Origin: Pannonibacter sp. SL95
GTDB lineage: Bacteria; Pseudomonadota; Alphaproteobacteria; Rhizobiales; Stappiaceae
DNA length: 64,000 nucleotides
Reading direction: 5' to 3'
Assembly: GCF_026672425.1 (NCBI RefSeq)
Contig: NZ_JAPPRC010000006.1
Location: 1,054,001 to 1,118,000 of the forward strand
The notes under the pieces: model-generated
Told to the model about the DNA's origin: nothing
The model's input: only the letters and a program-made list of their open reading frames with translations
The model's database searches: none
Translations under genes and position numbers: made by a program
Shown: positions 9,127 to 18,639 of the stretch, piece after piece
How positions within the stretch are numbered: position 1 is the stretch's first letter
Layout of the letters: every line of letters begins with the position of its first letter

Positions 9127-11118
9127 ATGGTAGAGCATGTGTTGACGCGTATCCTCAGGATTGCCGCTCATGAACCTGATCGCGTGGCGATCGTTTCTCT
9201 CGACAGTTCGGGTAACGAAACGTCCGAACCGATGACGTATTGTGATCTGGACCGGGGATGCCGGCATGTCGCGTCCGCGCTCATTGCATCCGGGTGTGTC
9301 GGTCGAACGGTCCTTTCAAGTGTTGAAGATGCTAAGAGGTTCGCATGCCTTTTTCTGGGGGCGCTGCGTGCAGGCGCCATACCCGTGCCGCTTTATGCCG
9401 CCGGGTCTCCGCGGAAAAAAGCGCTTCAAAATGCTGTCGTGAAAGATGCAGGGCCGGTTCTTCTGGTACATGGCGGCCAGCCACAGGCTGTTTCGGTGGA
9501 CCAGGTTTGTGTTGACGAGCTTCTGTCGCATGAACTCTGCGATCTGCCGGCTGTTCCCCAGACTGTTTGCGAGGATGGCCTTGCCTATCTTCAATACTCT
9601 TCCGGTTCGACTGGAACCCCGAAGGGAATCATGGTTACCGCGCGGAACATTGCAACCAACGTGCTTGCAATCGCACATGCCGCGGGAATTTCCCAGCGAT
9701 CCGTAATGGTGAACTGGATGCCTCTTTTCCACGATTTCGGGCTGGTGTTTGGACTTTTGACCCCGCTGGCGGAGGGCGCGCGCGTGATTTCGATCAGGCC
9801 CCAGGATGTCGGGCGCGATCCGGCCGTCTGGTTGAAGGCCCTGTCGGATCATCGAGGAACAGTGACGGGGGCTCCGGATTTTGTCTTTCGGGCGTGCACC
9901 CACGGCGTTTCGCAAGACTTCCTGCAGAGCCTTGATCTTTCGTGCTTGAAAGTCGCCGTTGCCTCGGCGGAGCCCAACCGTCAGTCCACTTTGGAAGAAT
10001 TTGAACGCCGCTTCTCGGAAGTGGGGCTCGCCCCCGGTGCGTTGCGGCCGAGTTACGGGCTTGCAGAGGCGACGCTTGTCGTCACGAGCGACCCCGCCGG
10101 TCCATACGAAAACGGCAGACGCTGGCGCGTCTCCGGCCAGGATGAAACGGAGCTGCGTAACGGCGTGGTCAGTTGCGGCCGAGCCGCGCTTTGGACGGAG
10201 CTCCGAATTCGCTCCGGCGACCGAGACCAGCCTGACGGAGAGATCGGTGAAGTATATGTTTCCAGTCCTGGTGTAACTGCCGGGTATTTTAACCGTCCGC
10301 ACGACACTGCGGACGCCTTTCTGGAATTGGAAGGCGAGGTTTGGCTGCGGACGGGAGACGAAGGTTTTCTGTCGGAAGGTGAGTTGTTTATTACCGGACG
10401 TGTGAAGGACATGATTGTCTTTGCCGGAGAAAACCACTTCGCGGAAGATATCGAAACAACCGTCGCTTCCCTTGATCCAGTGCTTGCCGCGTGCAGGGTC
10501 GTCGTATTTGGCGTCTCCGTCGGTGTTCAGGAACACGTCGTGGTTGCCTGCGAATTGCCGAGCAGGTTTCGCAGCCGGAGGCCGGAACTCGCAGCGCGGA
10601 TCAGGCAAGCGGTGCTTAACGAGCATGGACTGATGGTCCACGAGGTCGTTTGGCCGCGCGGCAACCAGGTCGCGCGGACAACCAGCGGCAAACCGCGCCG
10701 CCGGGAAACCAAGAAGGATTATCTTGCAGGCAAATTGTCGGGCAAGCCTTCGGTGCAAAACGCATTGACACAAGGCGAGGATATCTGGGTTCCCGTACTG
10801 AGCGATTTGATCCGAGACATCGTAAGGCAAAATGGAGTTCAGGTACCCTCCGGCTTTGATAACAAAGCCACCTTTGCAGAGATCGGCGTCGATTCCTTGA
10901 TCGCGATGCGCATCGCATCTGAAATTGCCGAGATTTTTGGGGTTTCGCTCCAAATCACCAAACTATTGGGCGCCGTGACCTTCGAGGCGGCGGCTGATGA
11001 GGTGGCGCAGCAAATACGGTCGAGCTTAAGTGACGACGATCAAGATCACGTGGCTCGAATAATAGCGAAGGCCGCGCGAGAGACGAAAAATAAAAATCGT
11101 TACGAGAACGCCCTCTGA
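9127..11118 (+). CDS. fatty-acyl-AMP ligase fused to acyl carrier domain (lipopeptide starter)
   Basis: A 663-residue protein. Residues about 1-545 are an AMP-forming ligase: YSSGSTGTPKGIM is the P-loop-like core, WMPLFHDFGLVFGLLTPL is the FAAL/FACL signature, and LRTGDEGF and GRVKDMIVFAGEN are the later motifs. After a linker, residues about 560-645 form a carrier domain with IGVDSLIAMRIA, where the serine (about nt 10894) takes phosphopantetheine. FAALs activate free fatty acids as acyl-adenylates and load them on a carrier, so the product of the locus should be a lipopeptide. The chain length cannot be told. Its last codons overlap a strong terminator hairpin. Confidence 0.9.
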   Translation: MVEHVLTRILRIAAHEPDRVAIVSLDSSGNETSEPMTYCDLDRGCRHVASALIASGCVGRTVLSSVEDAKRFACLFLGALRAGAIPVPLYAAGSPRKKALQNAVVKDAGPVLLVHGGQPQAVSVDQVCVDELLSHELCDLPAVPQTVCEDGLAYLQYSSGSTGTPKGIMVTARNIATNVLAIAHAAGISQRSVMVNWMPLFHDFGLVFGLLTPLAEGARVISIRPQDVGRDPAVWLKALSDHRGTVTGAPDFVFRACTHGVSQDFLQSLDLSCLKVAVASAEPNRQSTLEEFERRFSEVGLAPGALRPSYGLAEATLVVTSDPAGPYENGRRWRVSGQDETELRNGVVSCGRAALWTELRIRSGDRDQPDGEIGEVYVSSPGVTAGYFNRPHDTADAFLELEGEVWLRTGDEGFLSEGELFITGRVKDMIVFAGENHFAEDIETTVASLDPVLAACRVVVFGVSVGVQEHVVVACELPSRFRSRRPELAARIRQAVLNEHGLMVHEVVWPRGNQVARTTSGKPRRRETKKDYLAGKLSGKPSVQNALTQGEDIWVPVLSDLIRDIVRQNGVQVPSGFDNKATFAEIGVDSLIAMRIASEIAEIFGVSLQITKLLGAVTFEAAADEVAQQIRSSLSDDDQDHVARIIAKAARETKNKNRYENAL

Positions 11119-11136
11119 CCAGAGGGCATTTTTTTT
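11110..11136 (+). terminator. Rho-independent terminator overlapping the FAAL stop codon
   Basis: GCCCTCT (11110-11116) pairs perfectly with AGAGGGC (11121-11127) across the loop GACC, and eight T residues follow (11129-11136). The FAAL stop codon (11116-11118) sits inside the stem and loop. The first NRPS gene starts only 23 bp later, so this structure lies within the presumed operon and may limit read-through to the NRPS genes. Confidence 0.85.
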
Positions 11137-11158
11137 GCTTAAAAGTCGAGCGTAGCCA

Positions 11159-12472
11159 ATGTCTGAGTTGAACGGTAATGAATTTTCGACGCTCGAGCGT
11201 TTAAGGAAAGCGCGGCAGGAGTTGAATTTCGAATCGGGATCCTTTGCCGGACGACTCCCTCTGGAAATGAACGAATATGACTTGGCGCCTGGGCAGGAAA
11301 GTCTCTGGTTTGTTCACGAAGCACAGGGGGCAGGGGCGAGTTTCAACATCGGCGCAGCTTTCGCGCTGGATGGACCGCTCGACGTTTCAAGCCTGTTCAG
11401 GTCTGTCGACACGATCACTAGGCGCCATGAGCCGCTCCGCACGTGTTTTCCGGCAACACGCGAAGGGCCCAAGCAGCGTGTGATGCCTTGTGGCCCGCCC
11501 CTGGTGCAAACTGCGGTCAAACCTCAAGAGCTCGACATGCACCTGCAACGTTGCCTGTCCGAGCCATTTGAAATCGGTGACACCGTCCCTGTGCGTTGGC
11601 GGCTATTTCGTCTTGCTGAAAACAAGCATGTTCTTCTGCTTGCCGTGCACCATCTGGTGTCGGATGGCTGGTCGCTTTCGGTCCTGTGCAATGAACTGGC
11701 AGACCACTACAACGCTGGTGGAGACGATGGCCGGCCCGATATGCTGTTCAGATATCTTGACTATGCCCATCTGGCGAAAAGCGCCACCGCAAGCAAGGAG
11801 ATCCGTGATCAGGTCGATGTTCTTGCCGGCCGGCTGAAACATGTGCCTGACAGTGTTTTGGTGCCGGGCCAACAGGTCACGCGGTCCGGTTTCTCAGGAA
11901 AAAGTGTTCGCTGTGAAATCGACGAAGGCTGTGCGCACAAGCTGCGCAGCCTTGCCGTAAGTCAGGGCACGACACTCTACACAGTGCTCCTGGCCGCTGT
12001 CGGGACGTTGCTGATGCGCTGCGGCGGCGCCAGTGAAATGACCGTGGGGTCACCGGTTGCCGACCGCAATTGGCCGGGCGTCCAGAAGCTTATCGGGTGT
12101 TTCTTGAACACGCTCGCTTTGCCTTTGAACCTATCGGGGGTGCAAAGTTTCCGGGACACGGTCGATGCCGCGAAGGAGGCGACGGGGCTGGCGCTCGCCT
12201 GTGCGGGCGCTCCCTATGACGCTGTCCTGGCGAAGGTGCGGCCGGGCAGAGCGGTTACGGACCCAGGTCTCTTCCGGACCATGCTGATTTTCCAAAATAC
12301 ACCGCCGGCTCCCATGAAGCTGGACGGGCTGAGCGTCAACCGGATTGACCTGGAAAGCCCTGGAGCGAAAACGGATCTTAGAGTCGGACTCGAAAAGCCT
12401 TCAACGATAACCGTACCTTGCAAGTCGCCTTGTGATCAGGCGAATGTGGGCGATGATGATCCAAGCCTCTGA
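11159..12472 (+). pseudogene. NRPS gene 1, 5' fragment: starter condensation domain cut by an IS
   Basis: Residues about 40-406 are the first part of a condensation domain: LAPGQESLWFVHEAQG (C1 motif), RRHEPLRTCF (C2), AVHHLVSDGWS (C3, catalytic HHxxxDG, nt 11644-11670), VGSPVADRN and IGCFLNTLAL (C4/C5). Directly after an ACP-bearing FAAL this should be a starter C domain that joins the fatty acid to the first amino acid. After codon 406 (GAT at 12374) and CTT the frame enters the IS at 12381 and ends 30 codons later. Joining 12380 to 13316 restores ...KTDLSFEVSEKVKG... in frame, so this was one gene with the downstream part. Confidence 0.9.
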
Positions 12473-13312
12473 TGAGGCGATGGACTTTTCGACATCCTTT
12501 GCCAATCTGCGGCATCTGCCGAGCCAGGCGAAGGTCCTTTCGACGACCCAGCGGCGCGGTAGGACTTCGAAGCCTTTCGCCTTGTCCGAGCGCTTGATGA
12601 TCTCAACCGTCCAGCGCCCGATCTTCTTCAGCCGTCGCTTCAGCTTATCGCCCGCATAGCCGCCATCGGCGAAGACGTGCAGCAACCACGGCCACCTGTG
12701 GCGGATGGATTTCAGCAGATCGGGAGCGCCATCGCGATCCTGGATATCGGCCCCATGCACCATGAGGCCAACCATCAGGCCGAGCGTATCGACGATGATG
12801 TGGCGCTTGCGGCCTTTGGTTTTCTTCCCCGCGTCATAGCCCCGGATACCGCCGCTTTCGGTGGTTTTGACGCTCTGGCTGTCGATGACACCGGCCGTCG
12901 GTGAGGCCTCTCTGCCCTCCAGTTCGCGGGCTTCCATAACCAGATGGTGGTTGATGCGTGACCACAGCCCCAACGCCCGCCATTCATAGAAATAGCGCTG
13001 GACGGTCGAGCACGGTGGAAAATCCTTCGGCAGCATGCGCCACTGGCAACCGGTCGTAGCGATGTAAAGCAGCGCGTTGACGACCTCACGCAAGTCCGTG
13101 GTCCGCGGGCGACCCAGGCGGCGGGGCATGGGCAGAAAAGGCTCAACCAGTGCCCATTCCCGATCTGTCATGTCGCTTGCATAGCGTGCCGTCCGCCGGG
13201 CATAGTACCGACGGGTGATTTCGCTCCAGGCCATTCTGAACTCCATCGAATCTCGCAAATCCGAAGGAACCATAACCTGTTGAAATCACCCACCTCTTTT
13301 TGAGGCAGCCTC
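12381..13312 (-). mobile_element. IS5-family (IS1031-like) insertion sequence, 932 bp
   Basis: The element has imperfect terminal inverted repeats starting GAG: GAGTCGGACTCGAAAAG at the left and GAGGCTGCCTCAAAAAG read inward from the right (13 of 17 match). It is flanked by a TTA direct repeat (12378-12380 and 13313-13315), which fits the TNA duplication of the IS1031 subgroup. Removing the element and one TTA restores the NRPS frame exactly. The length of about 0.93 kb also fits this subgroup. Confidence 0.9.
12401..13273 (-). CDS. IS5-family DDE transposase
   Basis: A 290-residue frame, with a likely start at the MEFRMAW methionine (13246). Domain signs are the N-terminal DUF4096-type region (MTDREWALVEPFLPM, GCQWRMLPKDFP) and the DDE catalytic core: VIDSQSVKTTE and HIIVDTLGL (first D), HVFADGGYAGD (second D), WVVERTFAWLGRCRRLAKD (the E within the Y/R-E motif). 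It is intact, with no stop or frameshift, and fills almost the whole IS. It is transcribed opposite to the NRPS gene it interrupts. Confidence 0.93.
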   Translation of the reverse strand: MVPSDLRDSMEFRMAWSEITRRYYARRTARYASDMTDREWALVEPFLPMPRRLGRPRTTDLREVVNALLYIATTGCQWRMLPKDFPPCSTVQRYFYEWRALGLWSRINHHLVMEARELEGREASPTAGVIDSQSVKTTESGGIRGYDAGKKTKGRKRHIIVDTLGLMVGLMVHGADIQDRDGAPDLLKSIRHRWPWLLHVFADGGYAGDKLKRRLKKIGRWTVEIIKRSDKAKGFEVLPRRWVVERTFAWLGRCRRLAKDVEKSIASSEAWIIIAHIRLITRRLARYGYR

Positions 13313-13499
13313 TTAGCTTTGAGGTGAGCGAAAAGGTCAAGGGATTGAGCGTCCTGCTCGAATACTCGACGGAGCTTTATACCGACCACACAGCGCAAGA
13401 TCTCGTGAAGGTTTTCGCGCAGTTGCTGGAAGCTGCAGCAGATACACCCGATATCCTCGTGACAGATTTGCCGCGCGCTGACGTCAGCCGCCAGGTGCC

Positions 13500-15500
13500 G
13501 CAAGTGCCGGTGCTAACCGGGGCCGGTGCGATCCGCGGCCGGCTTGATGTCCTGGTTTCAGAACAGGCCGGACAAACACCAGACGCTGTCGCATTGCGGC
13601 AGGACGATCAGGCGATGACCTACAGGGTTCTGGCGAAACGGGTGCGGGATCTGGCAGGAGCGCTGCATGCAGCAGGTCTGAAACGCGGCGATCACGTCGC
13701 CCTGATGCTTCAGCGGTCGGTAAATGATGTGATCGTTCCGCTTGCCGTTTGGCGTTGCGGCGCTGTTTCGGTTCCAATCGCTGCCGACGTTCCGGACCGG
13801 CGCCTGGAAACGCTTCTGAAGGCTGTCAAATGCCGGCTTGCCGTCGCGGATCATGGGATTGCCGATCGCCTGACGACATTTGGCGTCGACGTTGTTTCAC
13901 CGGATGCACGTGGTCCGATTGCTCCCTTGGCGAGCGAAGATGACAAGGACGTTGCCTATGTCATGTTCACGTCTGGGTCGACGGGAGCGCCGAAAGGCGT
14001 TGTCGTGCCGCATTCGGCGCTTTGCAATTACGTGTCTTGGGCTTCCGAACACTTTAACGCCGCGCAAGGCGGGGCCCATGTTTCATCGTCGTCCTTCGAT
14101 CTGTCGCTGACAAACCTGTTCACACCCCTAGTGAAAGGCGGGACAGTCGAAGTCATGCCGCATGGAATCGAGACGCTGGCAAATCGGCTGCAATCTGGTG
14201 CGCGGTTTGGCTTCTTGAGCCTGACGACAAGCCATCTGCGCATGCTTTCAGAGTTGCTGGACGGCTCTGGCTCGGGACGTGCTGATACCGTCGTGCTGGG
14301 CGCTGAACGTGTAACGCGATCCGACATTCGTTTGGCAGTTCGATACTGCAATGCGTCTTGCGTCGTGAATGAGTATGGCCCGACCGAAACGACCGTCGGC
14401 TGCAGCTTCCATGATGCCGACTTGCACGTCGCCGCGGACGATCACGATGTTCCCATCGGAGGTCCGATTTCTGGTGCGGCTATGCAGGTGCTGGACGACC
14501 GGCTCCAGCGCGTTTCCAGCGGCGCCATAGGGCGTCTGTATGTAGGTGGTATCGGCCTCGCTCATGGATATCTGGACCAGCCAGGGCTGACGGCGGCCGC
14601 GTTCCTTCCCGATCCGACGGGCAACGGGGCACGGATGTACGACACCGGCGACCGCGTATGCCGGTTGGCGTCCGGCGAATTGCAGTTTGTGGATCGTGCG
14701 GATCGGCAATTGAAGCTGCGCGGATACCGGGTCGAACCTGCCGAACTCGAAAAGGCGGCATGCGATGCGGAAGGTGTGACCGGCGCGTACGTGGCGCTCA
14801 GGTCCAATGCGGATGGCAGCGAAAGATTGTGCCTGTGGGTCAGCGGTTCCGCCGCCGAACCTCAGGTTCGCAGCGCGATAGCACAGCGGTTGCCTGCCTA
14901 TATGACACCGGACCAGGTCGTCATTTTACCCGTCTTCCCACTAACGCCCAACGGCAAGGTCGATTTTGCCGCCCTTCGGCAAGTTCAAGTAGAGACGGAA
15001 CTCCCTGAGCCTGTCCCGCAAACGATTGGTGAAAGCCGTGTCGCGGCAATCTGGGAAGCGGTGCTGGGACGAAGACCGGACAGAGCCGACGCGAACTTCT
15101 TCGAGGCCGGTGGCACTTCTCTCAGCCTGGTGCGATTGCTGGTTGGACTGAACGAGGAATTTGGAATTGATCTGAGTTTCCGCGACCTCATGCGTGAAGC
15201 GCGGTCTCTTCAAGGCCTGGTTGCTCTGGTGGAAAGTGCCGGTTCATTGCAACAAGGCGAGGCGCACGGCATGCCGACCGCAGCCGAGATCGCGGCCATT
15301 TGGACATCCCAGACCGGCCTGTCCGGACTTTCAGAAAACGTGGATCCTTTCGATTCAGGTGCATCATCGCTTGACGCCTCCCGCGTTTTTGCGGCCCTGC
15401 GCACGCGCGTGCCTGGCTTGAAGTTGCGGGATCTTTTCAACGAACGCACACCCGGCAATCTAGCGCGGCACATTGCCGGTCTTTCCAGAGACGTTTGCCC
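13500..15500 (+). other. module 1: A1 (Asn-like) - T - T
   Basis: A1 carries VMFTSGSTGAPKGVV (nt 13957) and LTPNGKVDF (nt 14941). The selectivity residues read by eye at the Stachelhaus positions are D-L-T-S-V-G-E-V-G, closest to the known Asn code DLTKVGEVG with K278 changed to S. T1 has FFEAGGTSLSLV (serine near 15114). A second carrier-like domain follows (15280-15480) with DSGASSLDAS, so the module has tandem carriers. Confidence 0.7.
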
Positions 15501-15539
15501 GGACGGCGGATATCCGGAAAAAAGGGAAGTCGGGGAGGC

Positions 15540-18500
15540 GCAGCTCACTCCGGCACAGCAGCGGCTGCTTTGGCTCTCTGAACTTTTTCCCGAAGACACA
15601 AGTTACCACGTGGTGGCCGCGTTCCTCTTGAAAGGCCCGTTCCAGTCCACGGTGTTCGAGGAGAGTGTGCGTGCGGTTCAATTGCGCCGCGACGTGCTCC
15701 GGATAGAGATTGAAATTGGTGAAACACCCATGCAGCGGGTGTCCGCAGGCGCTCCAACGCCGGTGGTCTTCCATGCGGAGAAAATCTCGCCGGAGGATCT
15801 GCAGGACCGGATTCAGCGCGCGGCCCGGAGGTCTTTCGCCTTGGAGGCGGTGCCTCTATGGCACCTTGACATTCATCCCGTTGACGAAGATGAGGGCGAT
15901 ACCCATCTCGTCATCCTTTGCATGCACCACATCGTCTCCGACGGCGCAACTGTTCGCATTCTGCTGGAGGAAATGGCGGAGCAGTATGCCGCCCGCCTGG
16001 AGCACCGTGCCCCTTTACTTCAGGAAGCTCCATCCTTTCTCGATTATGCCCGGACCAGGCAAATGTCCCCGGCGGAATATGAAGGCGGACGGGCCTACTG
16101 GCGGAAGCGACTTGAGGGGCATGCACAGCTCATCGACCTGTCGGACGGACCGGCACGCCCGCAAAAGGCTACGTTTGCGGGAGGTGAACGCCTTATCACG
16201 TTAAGTCCGAAGTGCGAGCTGCAGGTGCGCCAGACAGCCCGCCGCACCGGAAGCACCGTCAATTCGGTCCTTCTGGCGGCGCTTGCCGTTCTGGTCGGCA
16301 AGCTGAGCGGACAAGCGAAGTTCCTGATCGGAGTGCCGCATGCGGGCAGGCTGGACGCTGCAACGCAGAACCTTGCGGGTCTGCTCGTCAATACGGTCGC
16401 CCTCCCGGTCGAAATAGAACCGGCAACCGGCACGGATCTCTTCGTCAAGCAGGTATTCGAGAACCTTCTGGAGGCCTCGGACAAGCAGCATATCCCGTTT
16501 GATGCCATCGTTTCGGACATCCTGCTCCATCGGGATGTCGCTGTTCATCCGCTCTTTCAGATTGGCTTCAACGGACTGGGCGCGTTTCCCGAAACACTCG
16601 AATTCGGTCCTCTCACAGCATGCCATGTTCCGGTCTCTGACCTGACGTCGAAACTGGACTTGAACCTTTATGTGTCCGAGCCTGGCGGGCGTCTGAACAT
16701 TGGTCTCGTCTGGAACAAGGCGCTCTTTTCCGACGATCGAATTGACGCTCTTGTGACCCAGTATGTCACGGTTCTCGATGCTCTCTGCGCAAATCAGGGA
16801 AGTGTTGCTTCGATCGCGCTTCCCACCGCTCCGGCAATTTCCGGTAGAGCTGCCACCTACGAACCCGGACTGCTCGACCTGATCAATCAGACCTGTGCTG
16901 CCCGCCCACACGCACCGGCTATTGACCACGACGACAAGAAGCTGAGCTATGGCGACCTTTCTGGCCGGGCATCGGCGTTGTCCGAGGCGCTTTCCCGAAG
17001 CGGTGTCGGATCCGGGGATAGGGTACTGCTTTTGGCGGAAAAGCACTGGCGGCTTCCCGTCGCGATGCTGGCTTGCCTGCGCCTTGGGGCAACCTATTGC
17101 GTGGTCGATGCCGCAGCCCCTGCTGCCTGGCTGTCCCGTCAGGCTGGTGTCTGTGCTCCAGATGCAGTCGTTCTTGCGGGCGGGGGTACTTCACATGCTG
17201 CCTTGGCAGCACTTAGCGATTTGCAGATGCGCTGCGGGATCTTCGACGACAGCCAGGAAGGCCTTTCCGAAGGGGCCTGCACCGTTGTAGCGACCTGTTC
17301 TCCGCTCCCGCGCAACGATCTCCCGGTCAGTGTCACTTTCACATCGGGCTCAAGCGGCCTGCCGCGCGGCGTCGTCATGCAACGCTCCGCCCTCGACGTC
17401 TTTGCCCATTGGTATATCGAAGAATTCGCACTGTCGGCGACGGACAGATCGGCGGTTTTATCCGCGTTGGGTCATGATCCACTGGTGCGGGATATCCTGC
17501 TTCCCCTGGCTGCGGGAGCATCGGTGCACTTTCCCTCGGCTCGACTTGGCAACATCGAGTGGCTGGCTCGCGCGGGCGTGACGCTGGCAAATGTCACACC
17601 CAGCCGCTGGCACGCCCTGGCGGAAGAGGCCGGCACGCAGGTCGAAAGTCTTCGTCTCCTGGTATTCGGCGGCGAACCTGCAAGCCCCGAAGCTGTCAAA
17701 TCCGCTTATCGCAGCGCACCGAACATTCGGCTGTGCAATGCCTATGGGACAACGGAAACAGCTCAGATCGCGGCATTTGGAGACGCGGCCGACCAGGTGT
17801 TACCGATCGACGCTGCCGCCCCGGGTACAAAACTCAAGGTGCGTGGAATTCATGGTTCCCCGGCTGGTGTTGGAGAAGTCGGAGAGCTGACCGTGGAGGG
17901 TGCCAGCCTCGCCATGGGCTACACAGGCGATGCCGCGCAGACCGCGCTGCGTTTCGCGCCCGCCGAAAACGGGACGCGCGTGTTTGGCACCGGGGATCTT
18001 GCAAAAATCGAGGCGAACGGCCAGATCACCCTGCTCGGCCGGGCGGATGACGAGCTCAACCTGTTCGGTCAACGGGTTCACCCGGCCTCGATCGCGGCCA
18101 TGCTCAAGGAGCTCGCCGAGGTCAAGGAGGTCTTTGTCGGCTCTGGACGCGCGAGCGACGGGCACCCTGTCCTCGCCGCCTGGATCGTGCCGGGCCGTCC
18201 TGACCTCTCGCTGGTCGATCTCAAGGGCGCGATGACAGGCGTGTTGCCTCTCCACCTGTGCCCTCAGCAGATCACTCTGGTCGACGAGCTTCCGAAGCTG
18301 CCGAACGGTAAGATCGACCGACAGAAGATCCTCCAGCGCGGGGCCGCCAATGTGTCCCGCAACGCTCCGAAGCGGAAGCTGACAGGGACCCAAGCTTTCG
18401 TTTCGGACCTCATGGAAAGCTGCCTTGGCCACCCGGTTGCTTCTGCGGACGACGACTTTTTCGCGCTTGGCGGACATTCGCTGATGGCAATGCGCCTCGT

Positions 18501-18600
18501 TGCCGGGCTCGAGCAGCATTTCGGGGTCAAGATACCGCTGCTGGCGTTGTTTCAGGACGCCAGCGTTCGAGGCATCGCGGCCCTGATCGCCCAGCCGGAA
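15540..18600 (+). other. module 2: C2 - A2 (unassigned) - T2
   Basis: C2 has LTPAQQRLLWLSE and MHHIVSDG (nt 15922-15945). A2 has TFTSGSSGLPRGV, with R in place of the usual K, and the unusual A4 segment LGHDPLVRDILLPL. The selectivity residues read by eye are D-P-R-N-V-G-A-Q-I, which I cannot match to a known substrate. T2 has FFALGGHSLMAM (serine near 18475). Confidence 0.7.
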
Positions 18601-18639
18601 TCACCCGAGGCAACCAAGGACAATGCCGATGCTGCCGAT

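Noticed and set aside
13300-13312. TTG within the IS right end as a true start of the 5,032-residue NRPS frame
   Set aside because: No ribosome site, and the frame starts in the middle of a condensation domain; it is the cut end of a larger gene.
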